Positions 3,897 to 5,057 of a DNA stretch of 5,057 bases are shown one piece after another. The notes beneath the pieces are model-generated. The model was given only the letters and a program-made list of their open reading frames with translations. It searched no databases and had not been told where the DNA came from. The first letter of the stretch is position 1. Each line of letters begins with the position of its first letter. This stretch comes from Candidatus Hodarchaeota archaeon (GTDB lineage: Archaea > Asgardarchaeota > Heimdallarchaeia > Hodarchaeales > Hodarchaeaceae), in NCBI GenBank assembly GCA_030589605.1, contig JAUUVJ010000336.1, positions 1 through 5,057 on the forward strand, written 5' to 3'. A program made the translations under genes and the position numbers.

Positions 3897-5057
3897 ATGA
3901 GTGTACATGAAAATGAAGAAAGTCCTAAAAACGAAAGCAGATTTGATTTTCTAACTACCGATTTTCTAAGAACAAAAAGCATTAGTCAAAAAAACCGTAA
4001 TATAATCGCTATTGGTCTGTACGCGTTTATTGGGGCTATGAATCTCGGTTTGATTCTCACTCATTATAATGGTCTATACCTTCAGAATTCTTTAGGACTT
4101 GCTAAAACACCTGCAGATGTTCTTTTTAGCTATTCTACTGCTGCAGGTTCAATTGGATTACTTTTGGCAGCTATTGTGGGTGGAGCGATCAGTGACGATT
4201 ATAGATCTAAATATGGCGCACGAGCGCCCTTTATATTATTAGGTTGTGTTTTAACTGGATCTTTGCTTGTGATAACACCTATAATAGGTGATATTACCCC
4301 AGCTGAATTTCGTGTTGTTATGTTACCAATCTGCTTTTTCATTATGTATGTAGGAATGGGATTAGCATGGGCTCCAACTAACGCATTATTATCAGAACTT
4401 TTTACAAAAGAACAAAGAGGTTGGGTAGGTCTTGTGTCTGCAATATTTGCCACTCTTGGTACTATTCTAGGAGTTATTATATTAAAAGCAATTTCTTTTG
4501 TCGATGTTTTTGCTATGTTTCTATCTGCTGGGATAGTAACCGTGATCGCAGGGATTACAATATTCTTCTTAGTTGATAAAGCAAATCCCACTTTTCCACC
4601 TATTGATGATACGTTTACCGATATTTTATTAACACCGAGATATCTGGTAAATTATGGAGGTAGTGATTTTACAAAGATGCTTATAGTACAAAGTCTCTGG
4701 GGATTTTCATTTGGTGTAGCAACCTTATATTTAATCCCACATTTACAAACCCCGAGAGGAATTGCAACCCTTGGCGCAGGTAATGAAGGAGTAGTTCTAA
4801 TAATCACTGGAATAGTTGCAGGTATAATGGCTATCCCTGCAGGACTTTTGATAAAGAAATTAGGGAAAATCAAAACTGCTATGGTGGGCTCCTTAGTATA
4901 CGGTGTTTTTCTAACTTGTTTCGCATTCATGGAGGTAGGAGACTATTATATCCTCATTCTACCTCTTGCAGCTCTTGCAGGTTTCGGCGCTGTTTTTATA
5001 GAATCTGTTAGACTATCACTACCAGCTGATCTTGTGCCAGAAGGAAAAGAAGCTCAA
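3897..5057 (+). CDS. Major facilitator superfamily transporter, GPH/SUC-like sugar:cation symporter type (3'-partial)
   Basis: The frame is open from ATG 3897 to the window edge: 387 codons, with the C-terminus missing. After a hydrophilic, charged N-terminus (about 1-34), helices run in MFS fashion at about 36-56, 76-98, 111-130, 140-160, 176-197 and 204-226. A cytoplasmic loop (227-260) separates these from helices at about 262-282, 298-320, 328-346 and 350-372. The loop after helix 2 carries a motif A variant, GGAISDDYRSKYGARAP (95-111), with D100, R103, G107, R109 and P111. This resembles the SDR...GRRxP form of glycoside/hexuronide and sucrose-type symporters. After helix 10, LPADLVPEGKEAQ (375-387) is the matching repeat-side loop, so roughly two helices are missing. 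The substrate cannot be read from the sequence. It is probably a monocistronic gene with its own promoter. Two open frames antisense to it are shadows. The family is confident; the sugar-like subgroup is an inference. Confidence 0.85.
   Translation, partial: MSVHENEESPKNESRFDFLTTDFLRTKSISQKNRNIIAIGLYAFIGAMNLGLILTHYNGLYLQNSLGLAKTPADVLFSYSTAAGSIGLLLAAIVGGAISDDYRSKYGARAPFILLGCVLTGSLLVITPIIGDITPAEFRVVMLPICFFIMYVGMGLAWAPTNALLSELFTKEQRGWVGLVSAIFATLGTILGVIILKAISFVDVFAMFLSAGIVTVIAGITIFFLVDKANPTFPPIDDTFTDILLTPRYLVNYGGSDFTKMLIVQSLWGFSFGVATLYLIPHLQTPRGIATLGAGNEGVVLIITGIVAGIMAIPAGLLIKKLGKIKTAMVGSLVYGVFLTCFAFMEVGDYYILILPLAALAGFGAVFIESVRLSLPADLVPEGKEAQ

Noticed and set aside
4199..4591. 130-codon open frame on the minus strand
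   Set aside because: It is antisense to the transporter, whose helices and motif A run through here. The translation is low-complexity Ile/Thr/Pro-rich, as expected from the reverse of membrane helices.
4652..4930. 92-codon open frame on the minus strand
   Set aside because: It is antisense to transporter helices 7-10, with the same biased Ile/Pro/Thr composition and no independent support.

Overview
The window looks like a chromosomal or genomic-island segment of a low-GC Bacillota, probably a Bacillaceae member. The evidence is strong AT bias (15 G/C in bases 1-60, 22 G/C in bases 4261-4320), Bacillus-like Shine-Dalgarno and sigma-A-like signals, and a chemoreceptor signalling tip of the common bacterial type. 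The species cannot be named from the sequence alone.

Left part (4-2344): a free-standing LAGLIDADG endonuclease runs leftward on the minus strand. It has a Myb/SANT-like N-terminus and a CxxC...CxxC C-terminus. A beta-class SPPY-type DNA methyltransferase (probably N4-cytosine) runs rightward. A very AT-rich 313-base gap separates them. It holds plausible back-to-back promoters, an orphan Shine-Dalgarno sequence with no proper start codon, and a 47-codon open frame that may be a gene remnant. No conventional restriction endonuclease is visible. The pair is either a solitary methyltransferase beside a homing endonuclease, or, speculatively, an unconventional nuclease/methylase pair. This is the accessory-looking part of the window.

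Right part (2345-5057): after a long imperfect inverted repeat comes a short four-helix methyl-accepting chemotaxis protein with no extracytoplasmic ligand domain. It ends in a perfect 10-bp hairpin that overlaps its stop codon. A 274-base gap with several inverted and direct repeats follows. It leads into the first 387 codons of a major facilitator transporter resembling the sugar:cation (GPH/SUC-like) group, which runs off the right edge.

The two right-hand genes have no obvious mechanistic link to the left-hand pair or to each other. All four genes appear to be separately transcribed. The best leads are the nuclease/methylase pair and the repeats flanking the methyltransferase gene.
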